From Parabacteroides distasonis (GTDB lineage: Bacteria; Bacteroidota; Bacteroidia; Bacteroidales; Tannerellaceae), in NCBI RefSeq assembly GCF_004793765.1, contig NZ_SRYM01000038.1, positions 1 through 38,587 of the forward strand: a DNA stretch of 38,587 bases, read 5' to 3'. A program made the translations under genes and the position numbers. A model generated the notes under the pieces. That model was not told the origin of the DNA. It ran no database searches and saw nothing but the letters and a program-made list of their open reading frames with translations. Shown piece after piece: positions 8,638 through 15,972 of this stretch (positions are counted from its first letter, which is position 1; each line of letters begins with the position of its first letter).

Positions 8638-9819
8638 TTATTTTCTTAATAAACGCAACCTGTTCCTCACCACAGATCGCAAGAATTCACGCTCATTGCC
8701 GGTCAATCCTAAGCCATAGACCACTAAGCCGGTGAACAACAATATAAGTAATATGGATACTATAAAATTAGCCAAAGTATTGGTTAAGGGCAGATCAATC
8801 CACCAAGCAAACACGCCCGCTACGCTCGCCACTAAAAGGGCATTCCCCAATACCTCCATACAGTATTGTTTAACAGGCAACTGATACGCTCTGCCCGACA
8901 ACCATACACGACTAAAGATAATAACCACCTCTACCATGATGGATACCCAATAGACGCACTCCGGTACATAACCGTGCTTCAAAGCGGCGTAAGAAAGGGT
9001 CACATTACCTACATTCAACGCCAACAATGCTATTTCATAAACACGTATATTGCCTTCTGCCAAAAGACCAGTCATCAAAGGTTGCACAAGGCAATCCATC
9101 AAGCAAAACACCATCAACAATCGAATAAACACAGCAGTATGCTCCGGAACAGACATAAGCCAAAGAGCTAGAACGTAATCAACACCTTTCATCAATGGAA
9201 TGCCTAACATAAGCATCAGATAAAATGATAAACGAGAACTATTAAATATCAATCGGTGCATATCCCGCAAGTTACCCGATGAATACAATTTAGTAATTTG
9301 TGGATTTACAGCCTGCATAAAATTGCTGACAAACAAGGTCACAGCACCTGTCATTTGAGACGTAATCCCCTGCGCCGCATTTACCGCCGGACCGCAAAAC
9401 ATATTCAACAAGATATTTACGCCATGCTCTTTCAGCACAAACGAGCCATTGCCCAAAAACGCCCAACCGGAAAAGACAAACATTTTGGAAAGCAAACGCC
9501 TGTCAAATCCCCATACAAAACGACACTCCTCAAAAAGATGCTTGCAATAGACAGCGTACATAAAGCGCACAACTAAAGCCACCAATACCATGCTTAAAGC
9601 GTACAACCACAATTTATCTAAAGGGAAAATTATCAATAAATAAGCTACCACCAATTTCAAAGTCACTTCCACAATACTAATATAGGCGAACGCTTTCATC
9701 TGCTCGTGGGCGATAATCAACGCATTATACGGGACACTCAACAAATTAATAAAAAAGCTCAGCGTGGAGAAACCTAACACATAAAGTGCCACATCAAGCC
9801 GGTTGGCAGGTATAACCAT
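8638..9819 (-). pseudogene. Wzx-type polysaccharide flippase lacking its N-terminus
   Basis: The 393 residues are dominated by about 10 hydrophobic helices and contain VPYNALIIAHEQMKAFAYIS and GPAVNAAQGITSQMTGAV, typical of Bacteroidales oligosaccharide flippases of the MATE/MOP superfamily. Relatives are about 500 residues long and have the segment MVIPANRLDVAL well inside the protein. Here the frame begins with it, and an in-frame TAA lies only 5 codons upstream. About 110-120 residues, three to four helices, are therefore gone. The break lies beside IS66 debris at 9891. Translation from the internal ATG is possible but a functional flippase is unlikely. Confidence 0.8.
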
Positions 9820-9890
9820 TTTATGTACTACATATTATAAATTGTTAGATAAGATTCAAATCAGCCCCCTTCAAAAGGGTACTGTACAGT

Positions 9891-10200
9891 GTAAGCATCC
9901 AACCCCTATGGCAATAAGCCATAGCCCCTGAAGGACAGGGGTATGGGATTTCATAAGTATTGTGTTATGAGTTAGTTGTCCGTTCTTCCATCGGACTGCC
10001 CGTTCACAACAATTGTTATCGATAAGCACATTCCCGATATCCACATATCCTTTCAATTCTATCCAATGGCCCTGAGCATGTAAGTCAGGGCTTGGTGAAG
10101 TTTCGTTGAAATGGATACCTGATGGTTGTCAATCAGATCAAGTAGTAAAGTACGCATATGCCTCGTAGGCATCCGTCATGAGTGTACCCTGGAATCATCT
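9891..10200 (-). mobile_element. IS66 transposase debris
   Basis: GTAAGC at 9891 is the kind of end seen in the IS66 element at 2981. Upstream on the minus strand come broken pieces of an IS66 transposase: MTDAYEAYAYF (about 10179-10147), STKLHQALTYMLRAIG (about 10112-10065) and, after a frameshift, GYVDIGNVLIDNNCCERAVR (10050-9990), the conserved C-terminal block. No complete gene remains and no second end was found. It lies exactly between the broken toxin gene and the broken flippase, so it is the likely cause of both truncations. Confidence 0.75.
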
Positions 10201-10281
10201 CACGTCCACTCGATATGGGTCACAATCATGGACTACGCACAAAACCACATAGTTTATCGTATCCTCCCATACTTCCCCTTA

Positions 10282-10470
10282 TTACAGACAGCCAACTTCT
10301 CGATATGTCTTTCTTGTTATATAAGCAATATTCACAAAAGTCAAATCTGATACAAATAACTCAACTAACCCGTTTAATTGAAGTTGAAACAAGATCATTG
10401 CCTCTTTCACAAACGGTTCTCTCTTCTCCAGTAAATCTAATACGATATTTGTATCCAAGAATAACTTCAT
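10282..10470 (-). pseudogene. PIN-domain toxin (VapC-like), C-terminally truncated
   Basis: The 62 residues begin MKLFLDTNIVLDLLEKREPF, the N-terminal strand and first acidic residue (D6) of PIN-domain RNases, and continue to ELFVSDLTFVNIAYITRK. Full PIN toxins have about 130-140 residues with two further acidic residues, which are missing. The ATG overlaps the stop of the upstream antitoxin remnant (ATGA), the usual coupling of such pairs. The frame is lost after TYREVGCL, about 80 bases before the IS66 debris begins. Confidence 0.75.
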
Positions 10471-10646
10471 GGCCTTTTGTATTTTTCAGTTAAATAATCA
10501 GTTTTGTCCTTTTTCCAATCCTCATCGCCTGTTGAAGATACAGGATACCAACCAATTCCTTGACCTTATCGGAAATCACGATATCTTTCAGTTCCGAACT
10601 TGTCCCAGAAGCCAACCTAGAAAGAAATTCTTCTATCAACGCTAAT
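10467..10646 (-). pseudogene. Antitoxin remnant of the PIN-toxin pair, frameshifted
   Basis: The minus strand reads ALIEEFLSRLASGTSSELKD and IVISDKVKELVG, then after a one-base shift DEDWKKDKTDYLTEKYKRP and TGA at 10467. The second part is the usual C-terminus of the small antitoxins that precede Bacteroidetes PIN toxins. The N-terminal ribbon-helix-helix part is missing; the 22-bp repeat array at 10647 begins where it should be. Both partners of the pair are therefore dead. Confidence 0.6.
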
Positions 10647-10733
10647 GTATCTTACGTTCATCCCCCAAGTATCTTAGGTGCATCGGCAAAGTATCCTAGG
10701 TGCGTGGCACAAGTTACCTAAGATACTTTTTTT
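10647..10733. repeat. 22-bp tandem repeat array closed by an inverted unit
   Basis: Three direct units of 22 bases begin at 10647, 10669 and 10691 (GTATCTTACGTTC, GTATCTTAGGTGC, GTATCCTAGGTGC at their starts). A fourth, inverted unit follows. AAGTATCTTAGGT (10667-10679) and ACCTAAGATACTT (10716-10728) are a perfect 13-bp inverted repeat, and seven T follow (10727-10733), so on the plus strand it could also act as a terminator. The array at 25925 has the same period and the same inverted last unit. Confidence 0.75.
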
Positions 10734-10739
10734 GCTTAG

Positions 10740-11048
10740 CCCTCGTCGCATTGGGGCATGTTGATGGACTCCCCCGAATATGTTATAGATGATCGACGGA
10801 TCTTGATTCTCACGCAAATCCGCTATCGCCTTGTGATAAGGCTAGGGAAGCATCTTGCGCAAAAGGCCCGTAGCACATCCGGACAGCCGGGTCAAGTATA
10901 CCATCAACTCCCCTACATTATTTGTATAGGCGGACAGACGCTTGGCCTCCGATAAAAGTTCCAGCCTGCCCAATGCCTCCTCCCGGGTGGTATCCCGGTG
11001 GAAATCCGCTCCATTGAAGTTTTGGACGGCTTGGGTGGAGTTAGGTTG
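10740..11048 (-). pseudogene. Unknown gene remnant with an internal stop
   Basis: The minus strand has an open frame reading NSTQAVQNFNGADFHRDTTR, then EEALGRLELLSEAKRLSAYT, NNVGELMVYLTRLSGCATGL and LRKMLP, an in-frame TAG, and PYHKAIADLRENQDPSIIYN with IFGGVHQHAPM. The composition is protein-like across the stop, which argues for one broken gene. I do not recognise the family. It has no start codon in place and its 3' end runs into the 22-bp array. Confidence 0.45.
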
Positions 11049-11130
11049 TCAGTCTTTCTCCCATACTCAGTCGATCAGATCCTCAATTTATGAATGGTTT
11101 GTCCACCACCAGTAAACCGTTATCAATCGA

Positions 11131-11190
11131 TTTGCATTCGCCTCATCCCCGATACTATATTCGCATTGTCAACCAACGATAAGGGTTGAC
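11131..11190 (+). promoter_or_regulatory. Probable promoter and dyad upstream of HU gene
   Basis: TTTG at 11131-11134 and TATATTCG at 11156-11163 (one mismatch to TAnnTTTG) are separated by 21 bases. Just downstream GTCAACC (11168-11174) and GGTTGAC (11184-11190) form a perfect 7-bp dyad near the expected transcript start, either an operator or a 5' stem. Confidence 0.45.
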
Positions 11191-11230
11191 GAAAATCATT
11201 CATGTTTAACTCTTTAAAACCATTTATCGT

Positions 11231-11740
11231 ATGATTAATTACAGTGTTTACATGATGGGAAATCCCATCAAGCCAGAGATGCCCGAGAAGGCTTATGCCA
11301 AGGCCCAAGTGAACGAGGTGATCGAGTTCAGCCAATTCGTCAAACACATAGCCGACCATAACGGGGTATTCTCCCGGGGTACGGTCAAAGGCGTAGTGTC
11401 GGACACCTGCGAATGCCTCGTGGAGCAATTACTCAATGGAAACAAGATCAAATTCGGTGAACTGGGGATCTTCAGCCTCTCCCTAAAAAGCGAGGGGGCG
11501 GAAAACATCAAGAAGTTCACCTCCGACAACATCACCGACGTAAACATCCTCTTCACTCCGGGCGAGGATTTCGAGAACCTGCGTTCCCGGGCCACATTCA
11601 ACCCCGTGAGCAGCCGTGCCGCACAACAAGCCACTTACAAGGCTGAACGTGCGGGAGAAACCACGGTCGATTTGGAAGCCGCAAAGAAAAAGCCTTCCTC
11701 GGGAGGAGGCTCCGACTCTGAGAGTCCCGAGGAGATCTAA
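11231..11740 (+). CDS. HU-family DNA-binding protein (HU-related, TIGR01201-like)
   Basis: A 169-residue protein with a 120-residue HU/IHF-like fold and a low-complexity acidic/glycine tail (SSGGGSDSESPEEI). Diagnostic points are GVFSRGTVKGVVSDTCECLV (about 46-65), GNKIKFGELGIFSLSLKSEG (about 70-89) and NILFTPGEDFENLRSRATF (about 105-123), the order seen in Bacteroidetes HU-related proteins. It should bind DNA. It is intact and on the strand opposite to all capsule genes, with its own promoter and a terminator shared with the WecA-like gene. It is the only complete gene inside the scarred stretch 9.8-11.8 kb. Its link to capsule expression is unknown. Confidence 0.85.
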   Translation: MINYSVYMMGNPIKPEMPEKAYAKAQVNEVIEFSQFVKHIADHNGVFSRGTVKGVVSDTCECLVEQLLNGNKIKFGELGIFSLSLKSEGAENIKKFTSDNITDVNILFTPGEDFENLRSRATFNPVSSRAAQQATYKAERAGETTVDLEAAKKKPSSGGGSDSESPEEI

Positions 11741-11798
11741 CGGATCACAAGGTAGATCTACTCTTTTAACATTTCGGGACTTAGATCCGTTGAAAATC

Positions 11799-11837
11799 GC
11801 CCGAGTATCTGTAACAGGATATTCGGGCTACTTTTTT
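11799..11837. terminator. Bidirectional terminator between HU and WecA-like genes
   Basis: GCCCGAGTATC (11799-11809) pairs with GATATTCGGGC (11818-11828) with one G-T pair, and TTTTTT follows at 11832. The T-run overlaps the last codons of the convergent WecA-like gene. It ends the HU transcript and could slow the opposing one. Confidence 0.75.
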
Positions 11838-12939
11838 ATTGTTCCTTATTTCGCTTGATCAGACCATTCAAACCCATATGCAAGATACTCCAACAAAAAA
11901 GATTCAAGAGAAACAAATAGGTGATATTGACACTCCAAGCCAACAAGCCGTTAAGTACAATGAAAAAAGCGGAGACCGAAATGATGCAAACCATCACCAT
12001 CCGCACACGCATGCCGGTGCGCAATAGCTTATGATGAAAATGATTCTTATCCGGTAAAAACGGATTTTTACGCTCACGCAAACGATGAAACACCACACGG
12101 ATCACGTCCAACAAAGGAACGACCACCGTGGAGAAAGCAACCACCATATAAGGATTCGACATCGATAAAGAGACCTCGTTCGAAACGCTCATGTGGATGA
12201 TCAAAAAACTGATCACGTAACCCAACGTTAGACTACCTGCGTCTCCCATGAATAGCTTATGACCACGATTCGCATTGCCGAACACGTTATAACACCAGAA
12301 GGGCATCAAGACACCCAGCGTACAAACCGCCAGTAAAGCATAAACAGGTTGCCGGCAAACAAAGAATGCGACACTCAAGACCGACAAAGAAATGCAGCAC
12401 AAGCCCGAGGCCAAGCCGTCGATACCGTCTATCAAATTGATAGCGTTCGTAACATATACCACAATAAAGATCGTAAACGGGATACCTATCCAAAACGGCA
12501 CGGAGTAAATACCAAACAAACCGCCCAGCGAATCAAACCAATTGCCGGACAATATCAATAACAAAGCCGCAACGATCTGCACGGCGAACTTATAGCGGTA
12601 ACCGACACCCACCAAATCATCGCAAACTCCCATTAAATAAAGTAAGGTCATGCCCACGAACAAGAAAAGATACTCATAAAGCACATTAAACGACAGGCCT
12701 GACAAATCTTCCGACCCTGTATAAAGCCGAAAGCCTATCACCAAGAACATCGACATCAGGATCACCGGGAAAAAGGATAACCCGCCCAGACGGGGAACAG
12801 GGGTCGTATGCACCTTCCGGATGTCCGGGATATCATACAGGCGTTTCTTATGCGAGATCACCAAGATCCTCGGAATGATAACCATACCGAACAGTATGGA
12901 TAGAAAGAAACCGAACAATAAAAACAATATTATTTGCAT
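11836..12939 (-). CDS. WecA/MraY-type undecaprenyl-phosphate glycosyl-1-phosphate transferase
   Basis: A 367-residue membrane enzyme with about 11 helices that transfers a sugar-1-phosphate (commonly GlcNAc-1-P) to undecaprenyl phosphate, starting the capsule unit. Family motifs in order: GVCDDLVGVGYRYKF near residue 104 (DDxxG), NAINLIDGIDGLASGL (about 164-179), GDAGSLTLGYV (about 232-242) and the cytoplasmic HFHHKLLRTG (about 302-311). It begins 4 bases after UpxZ, so it is the first enzyme gene of the operon. Its length is normal and no lesion is seen. Downstream on its strand the operon is disrupted by the HU gene and debris. Confidence 0.88.
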   Translation of the reverse strand: MQIILFLLFGFFLSILFGMVIIPRILVISHKKRLYDIPDIRKVHTTPVPRLGGLSFFPVILMSMFLVIGFRLYTGSEDLSGLSFNVLYEYLFLFVGMTLLYLMGVCDDLVGVGYRYKFAVQIVAALLLILSGNWFDSLGGLFGIYSVPFWIGIPFTIFIVVYVTNAINLIDGIDGLASGLCCISLSVLSVAFFVCRQPVYALLAVCTLGVLMPFWCYNVFGNANRGHKLFMGDAGSLTLGYVISFLIIHMSVSNEVSLSMSNPYMVVAFSTVVVPLLDVIRVVFHRLRERKNPFLPDKNHFHHKLLRTGMRVRMVMVCIISVSAFFIVLNGLLAWSVNITYLFLLNLFCWSILHMGLNGLIKRNKEQ

Positions 12940-12943
12940 TTTC

Positions 12944-13363
12944 TTAATTCTTCAACAGAAAACTTGTTTGCGGCACAGGAAAATCTCCCACTTCTTCCGT
13001 ATGCCACTTCCGATAACCATCAAGCGAATAGGACGGGGCGGATAGTCGGCCATAATCATCACCTTCCTGAAGGAAAAGATGTGTCCGGCTGTAAGCCCGC
13101 AATTCCTTGTCCGTCCATGCGACCATCACGATAGGGAACGGATAGGTGGTGAGGCGCATCGGGGTCACCATCGCACGGGGAGATACACGTTGCAACAAGT
13201 AAGCGGATCTCTCGAACGCCACCCAATACGGACCCGTGCAATAAAGATGGATGAACGTGTGGTTATCCGCCTCACGACTCAAAATATCTTGTAATTGATT
13301 TTCCAGCAGAGCGATCAGACGTACACCGGATCGCTCCTCCTCTTTCTTATAAGATGTTCTCAT
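12944..13363 (-). CDS. upxZ: UpxZ-family inhibitor of heterologous capsule antitermination
   Basis: A 139-residue protein with the UpxZ pattern: YWVAFERSAYLLQRVSPRA (about 47-65), YPFPIVMVAWTDKELRAYS (about 74-92) and LDGYRKWH close to the end. In Bacteroides fragilis, UpxZ proteins block the UpxY antiterminators of other capsule loci so that one capsule is made at a time. It lies 6 bases downstream of upxY in the classical upxY-upxZ order and appears intact, so even a dead capsule locus could still silence other loci. Confidence 0.82.
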   Translation of the reverse strand: MRTSYKKEEERSGVRLIALLENQLQDILSREADNHTFIHLYCTGPYWVAFERSAYLLQRVSPRAMVTPMRLTTYPFPIVMVAWTDKELRAYSRTHLFLQEGDDYGRLSAPSYSLDGYRKWHTEEVGDFPVPQTSFLLKN

Positions 13364-13369
13364 ATATAT

Positions 13370-14056
13370 TCAAGGTAGTATGTCCAACAGATCCCGGGAA
13401 ATATTGACCTTGGCGCAGCCAAGCAAGTCTATGCGAATCACGAAACTAGTCCCACCATCCGGAGCTTCCAACACGTTCCCCTCCAAACCACGCAGGTTTC
13501 CACCATTGATCCGCACCTTAGAGCCTAGAGGAATGGGACGGGGATCGATCGTGACAGGCTCGTCCGAGTCGTTCACCATCCGGCGAAGCTTGACCATCTG
13601 ATCGTCCGGGATGAAGGCCACGGGACGTATGCCGCCTCGTCTCTCCCCGGCGATATTCACCATGAAACGTTTGATGTATGGAAGACGTACGATCTCCTTT
13701 TTACGTAAGGTATCGGTACAGCGGATGAAAACTATGGAGCGAAACAGGATTCGTTCCACCCACTTCCGCTTGCCTGCAGCAGTGAGAGTCATCTCCTTTT
13801 GGGAAGCGACATAGACCTCATAATCCTTCTCCCCTTCCGGCTGACTCGCCACACGTTTCTCCAATCTGTCGACACAAAGTTTCTCCGATTTATTGTTGAC
13901 GATGGCGATGTACCAACGTTTACGCTCCGGTTTACCACCTTGGGAAGGTATTGTCGGGATCGTTCCCCCAACGCCTACGGCGTCGATACCCTTTGGAGGT
14001 ACCGAATCCAAGACCGGTTTTGAGACATTCGTACGCATCTCGTTGACTATTGTCAA
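13370..14056 (-). CDS. upxY: UpxY-family NusG-like transcription antiterminator
   Basis: A 228-residue specialised NusG paralogue. After a variable N-terminus (1-45) comes the NGN domain with RWYIAIVNNKSEK (about 47-59) and the region ILFRSIVFIRC (about 103-113). A KOW motif follows, PLGSKVRINGGNLRGLEGNV (about 175-194). In Bacteroides it binds RNA polymerase in the leader of its own locus and lets transcription run through the long capsule operon. The longest frame starts with TTG at 14056; an ATG at 14038 (MRTNVSKP) is an equally likely start. The gene follows the recombinase after 76 bases containing two perfect hairpins. Confidence 0.88.
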   Translation of the reverse strand: MTIVNEMRTNVSKPVLDSVPPKGIDAVGVGGTIPTIPSQGGKPERKRWYIAIVNNKSEKLCVDRLEKRVASQPEGEKDYEVYVASQKEMTLTAAGKRKWVERILFRSIVFIRCTDTLRKKEIVRLPYIKRFMVNIAGERRGGIRPVAFIPDDQMVKLRRMVNDSDEPVTIDPRPIPLGSKVRINGGNLRGLEGNVLEAPDGGTSFVIRIDLLGCAKVNISRDLLDILP

Positions 14057-14062
14057 AAGGAA

Positions 14063-14124
14063 GGTTCAATACTTGAACCCATGACCCCTTTCGTGATGAG
14101 AAATTAGGCTACTTCCCAAGTAGC
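14063..14124 (-). promoter_or_regulatory. Two perfect hairpins in the upxY leader
   Basis: GGTTCAA/TTGAACC (14063-14069 and 14073-14079, loop of 3) and GCTACTT/AAGTAGC (14108-14114 and 14118-14124, loop CCC) lie between the recombinase and upxY. UpxY acts on the leader of its own operon, so these stems are candidates for its recruitment or pausing element. I see no T-run, so they are not terminators, and no -7/-33 promoter pair was found here. Confidence 0.5.
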
Positions 14125-14132
14125 GCACACTC

Positions 14133-15074
14133 CTACCCTACTTTTGGTACATAATTATACAGTCTCTCAAAACAAGCCTTGTTCACCGCTGAGATCTTTT
14201 CAAGTGAGAAACTTTTCAGGTAGATTTGTGTGGTCTTAATTGATTTATGTCCCAGCAATTCGCTAATCATCTCAATCGATACATCCTGCTCTTTCAAGGT
14301 CGTGGCGAAGGAATGACGGATAGAGTACGAAGTGACCGGACAAGTTATGCCTAAGATTTTCGCTAGTGACTTCAAGTTCCGGTTGAAACGGGACAAGGCT
14401 GAGGTATACTCACGATAAGCCGCCTCGCCACTCTTCGTTCCACTCAAAAAAGGAAGCAAAAAAGGTGAACCGGAAGTGATATTTTCTGCCAATGACTCTA
14501 ATAGAGACAAAGCCTCGACCGGGATCTCCACCTGTATAGAAGCACCTGTCTTCTGCCGGTAATACGCCAAAAGACCATTCTTGATATTTTCTTTTTTCAG
14601 ATGGGCAAGATCCACGAACGCCATCCCACAAAACAGGAACATCAAGCACAAAACTCCTTGTGTCTTCCTCATCTTGATATCTTCTACCGGAGTCATCATT
14701 AGCACATGTAACTTCTCTAAACTCAAGGCCTTCTTACGTTTGCTCTCCACTCCCGTAAATACTCCCTTGAACAAATGAGGGATGTAGGGAGCTTCTCCGG
14801 CATCCACCGCTCTATTATACATACAACGGAGCCGACGCATATAAGTAGACACCGTATTTCGGGCGCACCCTCTCTTCTCTAGGTAATTTTGATAAAATAA
14901 AAGGTTCTCCTTATTAATATAGGTATAAGGGATTTCCTCCCGACCACTAAACCGCTTGAATGAATTCAAGGCATCTTGATAACTCTTCGCCGTAGAATGA
15001 TGTCCCCTCTCACATAACTCGGTTATGTACGTCCACATACCCGATACTAAATCGTTCTTTCTCATACTCATCAC
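14133..15074 (-). CDS. Tyrosine site-specific recombinase
   Basis: A 313-residue integrase with an N-terminal SAM-like core-binding domain (about 5-105) and a C-terminal catalytic domain. Catalytic landmarks are YSIRHSFATTL (about 251-261, second arginine), ISELLGHKSIKTTQIYL (about 271-287, with the GH and the nucleophilic tyrosine). At the first-arginine position the sequence is CGMAFVDLAHL, without an obvious arginine, as in some Bacteroidetes recombinases. Its own promoter lies at 15098-15126. Such recombinases are commonly found directly upstream of upxY in Parabacteroides capsule loci. Their target, perhaps an invertible promoter elsewhere, is not visible in this window. Confidence 0.85.
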   Translation of the reverse strand: MMSMRKNDLVSGMWTYITELCERGHHSTAKSYQDALNSFKRFSGREEIPYTYINKENLLFYQNYLEKRGCARNTVSTYMRRLRCMYNRAVDAGEAPYIPHLFKGVFTGVESKRKKALSLEKLHVLMMTPVEDIKMRKTQGVLCLMFLFCGMAFVDLAHLKKENIKNGLLAYYRQKTGASIQVEIPVEALSLLESLAENITSGSPFLLPFLSGTKSGEAAYREYTSALSRFNRNLKSLAKILGITCPVTSYSIRHSFATTLKEQDVSIEMISELLGHKSIKTTQIYLKSFSLEKISAVNKACFERLYNYVPKVG

Positions 15075-15097
15075 ATTTACTTAAATTTAAATCTCAG

Positions 15098-15126
15098 CAA
15101 ATGTAAGATACTCCTTCCATTACAAA
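15098..15126 (-). promoter_or_regulatory. Promoter of the recombinase-upxY operon
   Basis: On the minus strand TTTG (15126-15123), 17 bases, then TACATTTG (15105-15098), a perfect -7 element. The -33 tetramer overlaps the T-run of the preceding terminator. It lies 24 bases before the recombinase ATG. Confidence 0.65.
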
Positions 15127-15159
15127 AAAAGCCGGAGGAAATGATTTCCTTCGGCTTTT
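15127..15159 (-). terminator. Terminator of the efflux/lpxA operon
   Basis: AAAAGCCG and CGGCTTTT enclose a further 7 pairs and the loop TGA, and the stem is flanked by A- and T-runs so it can work in both directions. It separates the efflux operon from the capsule locus. Confidence 0.85.
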
Positions 15160-15181
15160 ACTTATTGTTTGTTATTGGTAT

Positions 15182-15949
15182 TTATTTGATAATACCTAAT
15201 TTAGACTCACCAACAAAATCGATAATATGTTGGATCTCCTTACTCATCGGAACCTGATCCTTGATCATTAACAAGGCATCTGTAAGACTACTATTTCCTT
15301 GGAAAATGATCCGGTACGCATGACCGATATGCTTGATAACTTTTTCACTGAATCCCTCATGAGACATGATGAAAGAATTTACGCCATAATACGTGGTAGG
15401 TTCTTGAGCCGCTACGATAAAAGGAGGTATATCCTTACGGAAACGACAACCAGTTTGAATCATCGCCCAAGCCCCAACCCGGGATCCTTGGCTCATCAAT
15501 ACATTACCCCCGAAGATCACATAATCTTCCAAGATACAATTTCCGGAAATCTTACTACCATAGCCAAATACACTATGGTTTCCAATCTGCGTATCATGAG
15601 AAACATGTACCCCCTCATGCAAGAAATTGCCATTTCCGATACTAGTACGTCCTTCCGCTGTCGAGGAACGGTTAATCACCACATTCTCACGGATCACGTT
15701 GTCATCTCCGATCACGGTGATCGTATCACCTCCCTTATAAAGGAAATCCTGAGGCTCAGCGGCGATAACAGCCCCATTAAATACACGGTTGCGGTTTCCC
15801 ATGCGTGTACCGCTCATCAAGCTGGCATGAGGCATGATCTCGCAATCATCCCCGATCTCCACGTTCTTATCAATGTACGCAAAAGGATGAATCGTAACGT
15901 TCTTCCCGATCTTTGCGCTTGAATCTACATATGCTAATGGACTAATCAT
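15182..15949 (-). CDS. lpxA: LpxA-family acyl-ACP--UDP-GlcNAc O-acyltransferase
   Basis: A 255-residue left-handed beta-helix protein: hexapeptide repeats from ISPLAYVDSSAKIG to about residue 190, then an alpha-helical tail ending VGESKLGIIK. The segment NFLHEGVHVSHDTQIGNH (about 108-125) carries the histidine expected at the catalytic position of LpxA. The family transfers a 3-hydroxyacyl chain from ACP to UDP-GlcNAc, the first step of lipid A. It lies 23 bases after the outer membrane factor gene as the last gene of an RND operon, not next to lpxD/lpxC/fabZ. It may be a second copy or have a changed acyl or sugar substrate. The gene symbol names the family, not a proven orthologue. Confidence 0.8.
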   Translation of the reverse strand: MISPLAYVDSSAKIGKNVTIHPFAYIDKNVEIGDDCEIMPHASLMSGTRMGNRNRVFNGAVIAAEPQDFLYKGGDTITVIGDDNVIRENVVINRSSTAEGRTSIGNGNFLHEGVHVSHDTQIGNHSVFGYGSKISGNCILEDYVIFGGNVLMSQGSRVGAWAMIQTGCRFRKDIPPFIVAAQEPTTYYGVNSFIMSHEGFSEKVIKHIGHAYRIIFQGNSSLTDALLMIKDQVPMSKEIQHIIDFVGESKLGIIK

Positions 15950-15972
15950 AACTTTACTACATTTAAAGGTTA

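Noticed and set aside
10647-10733. CRISPR array
   Set aside because: Units are directly adjacent without unique spacers, the last unit is inverted and no cas gene is present. The same applies to 25925-26034.
10758-10955. 65-codon plus-strand frame
   Set aside because: It is the complement of a better protein-like frame on the minus strand (remnant at 10740-11048).
11123-11428. Minus-strand frame of 101 codons
   Set aside because: It is the shadow of the HU-family gene and has no family-like content.
14057-14132. Invertible capsule promoter
   Set aside because: The two inverted repeats have loops of only 3 bases, far too short to enclose a promoter, and no larger inverted pair was seen around upxY.
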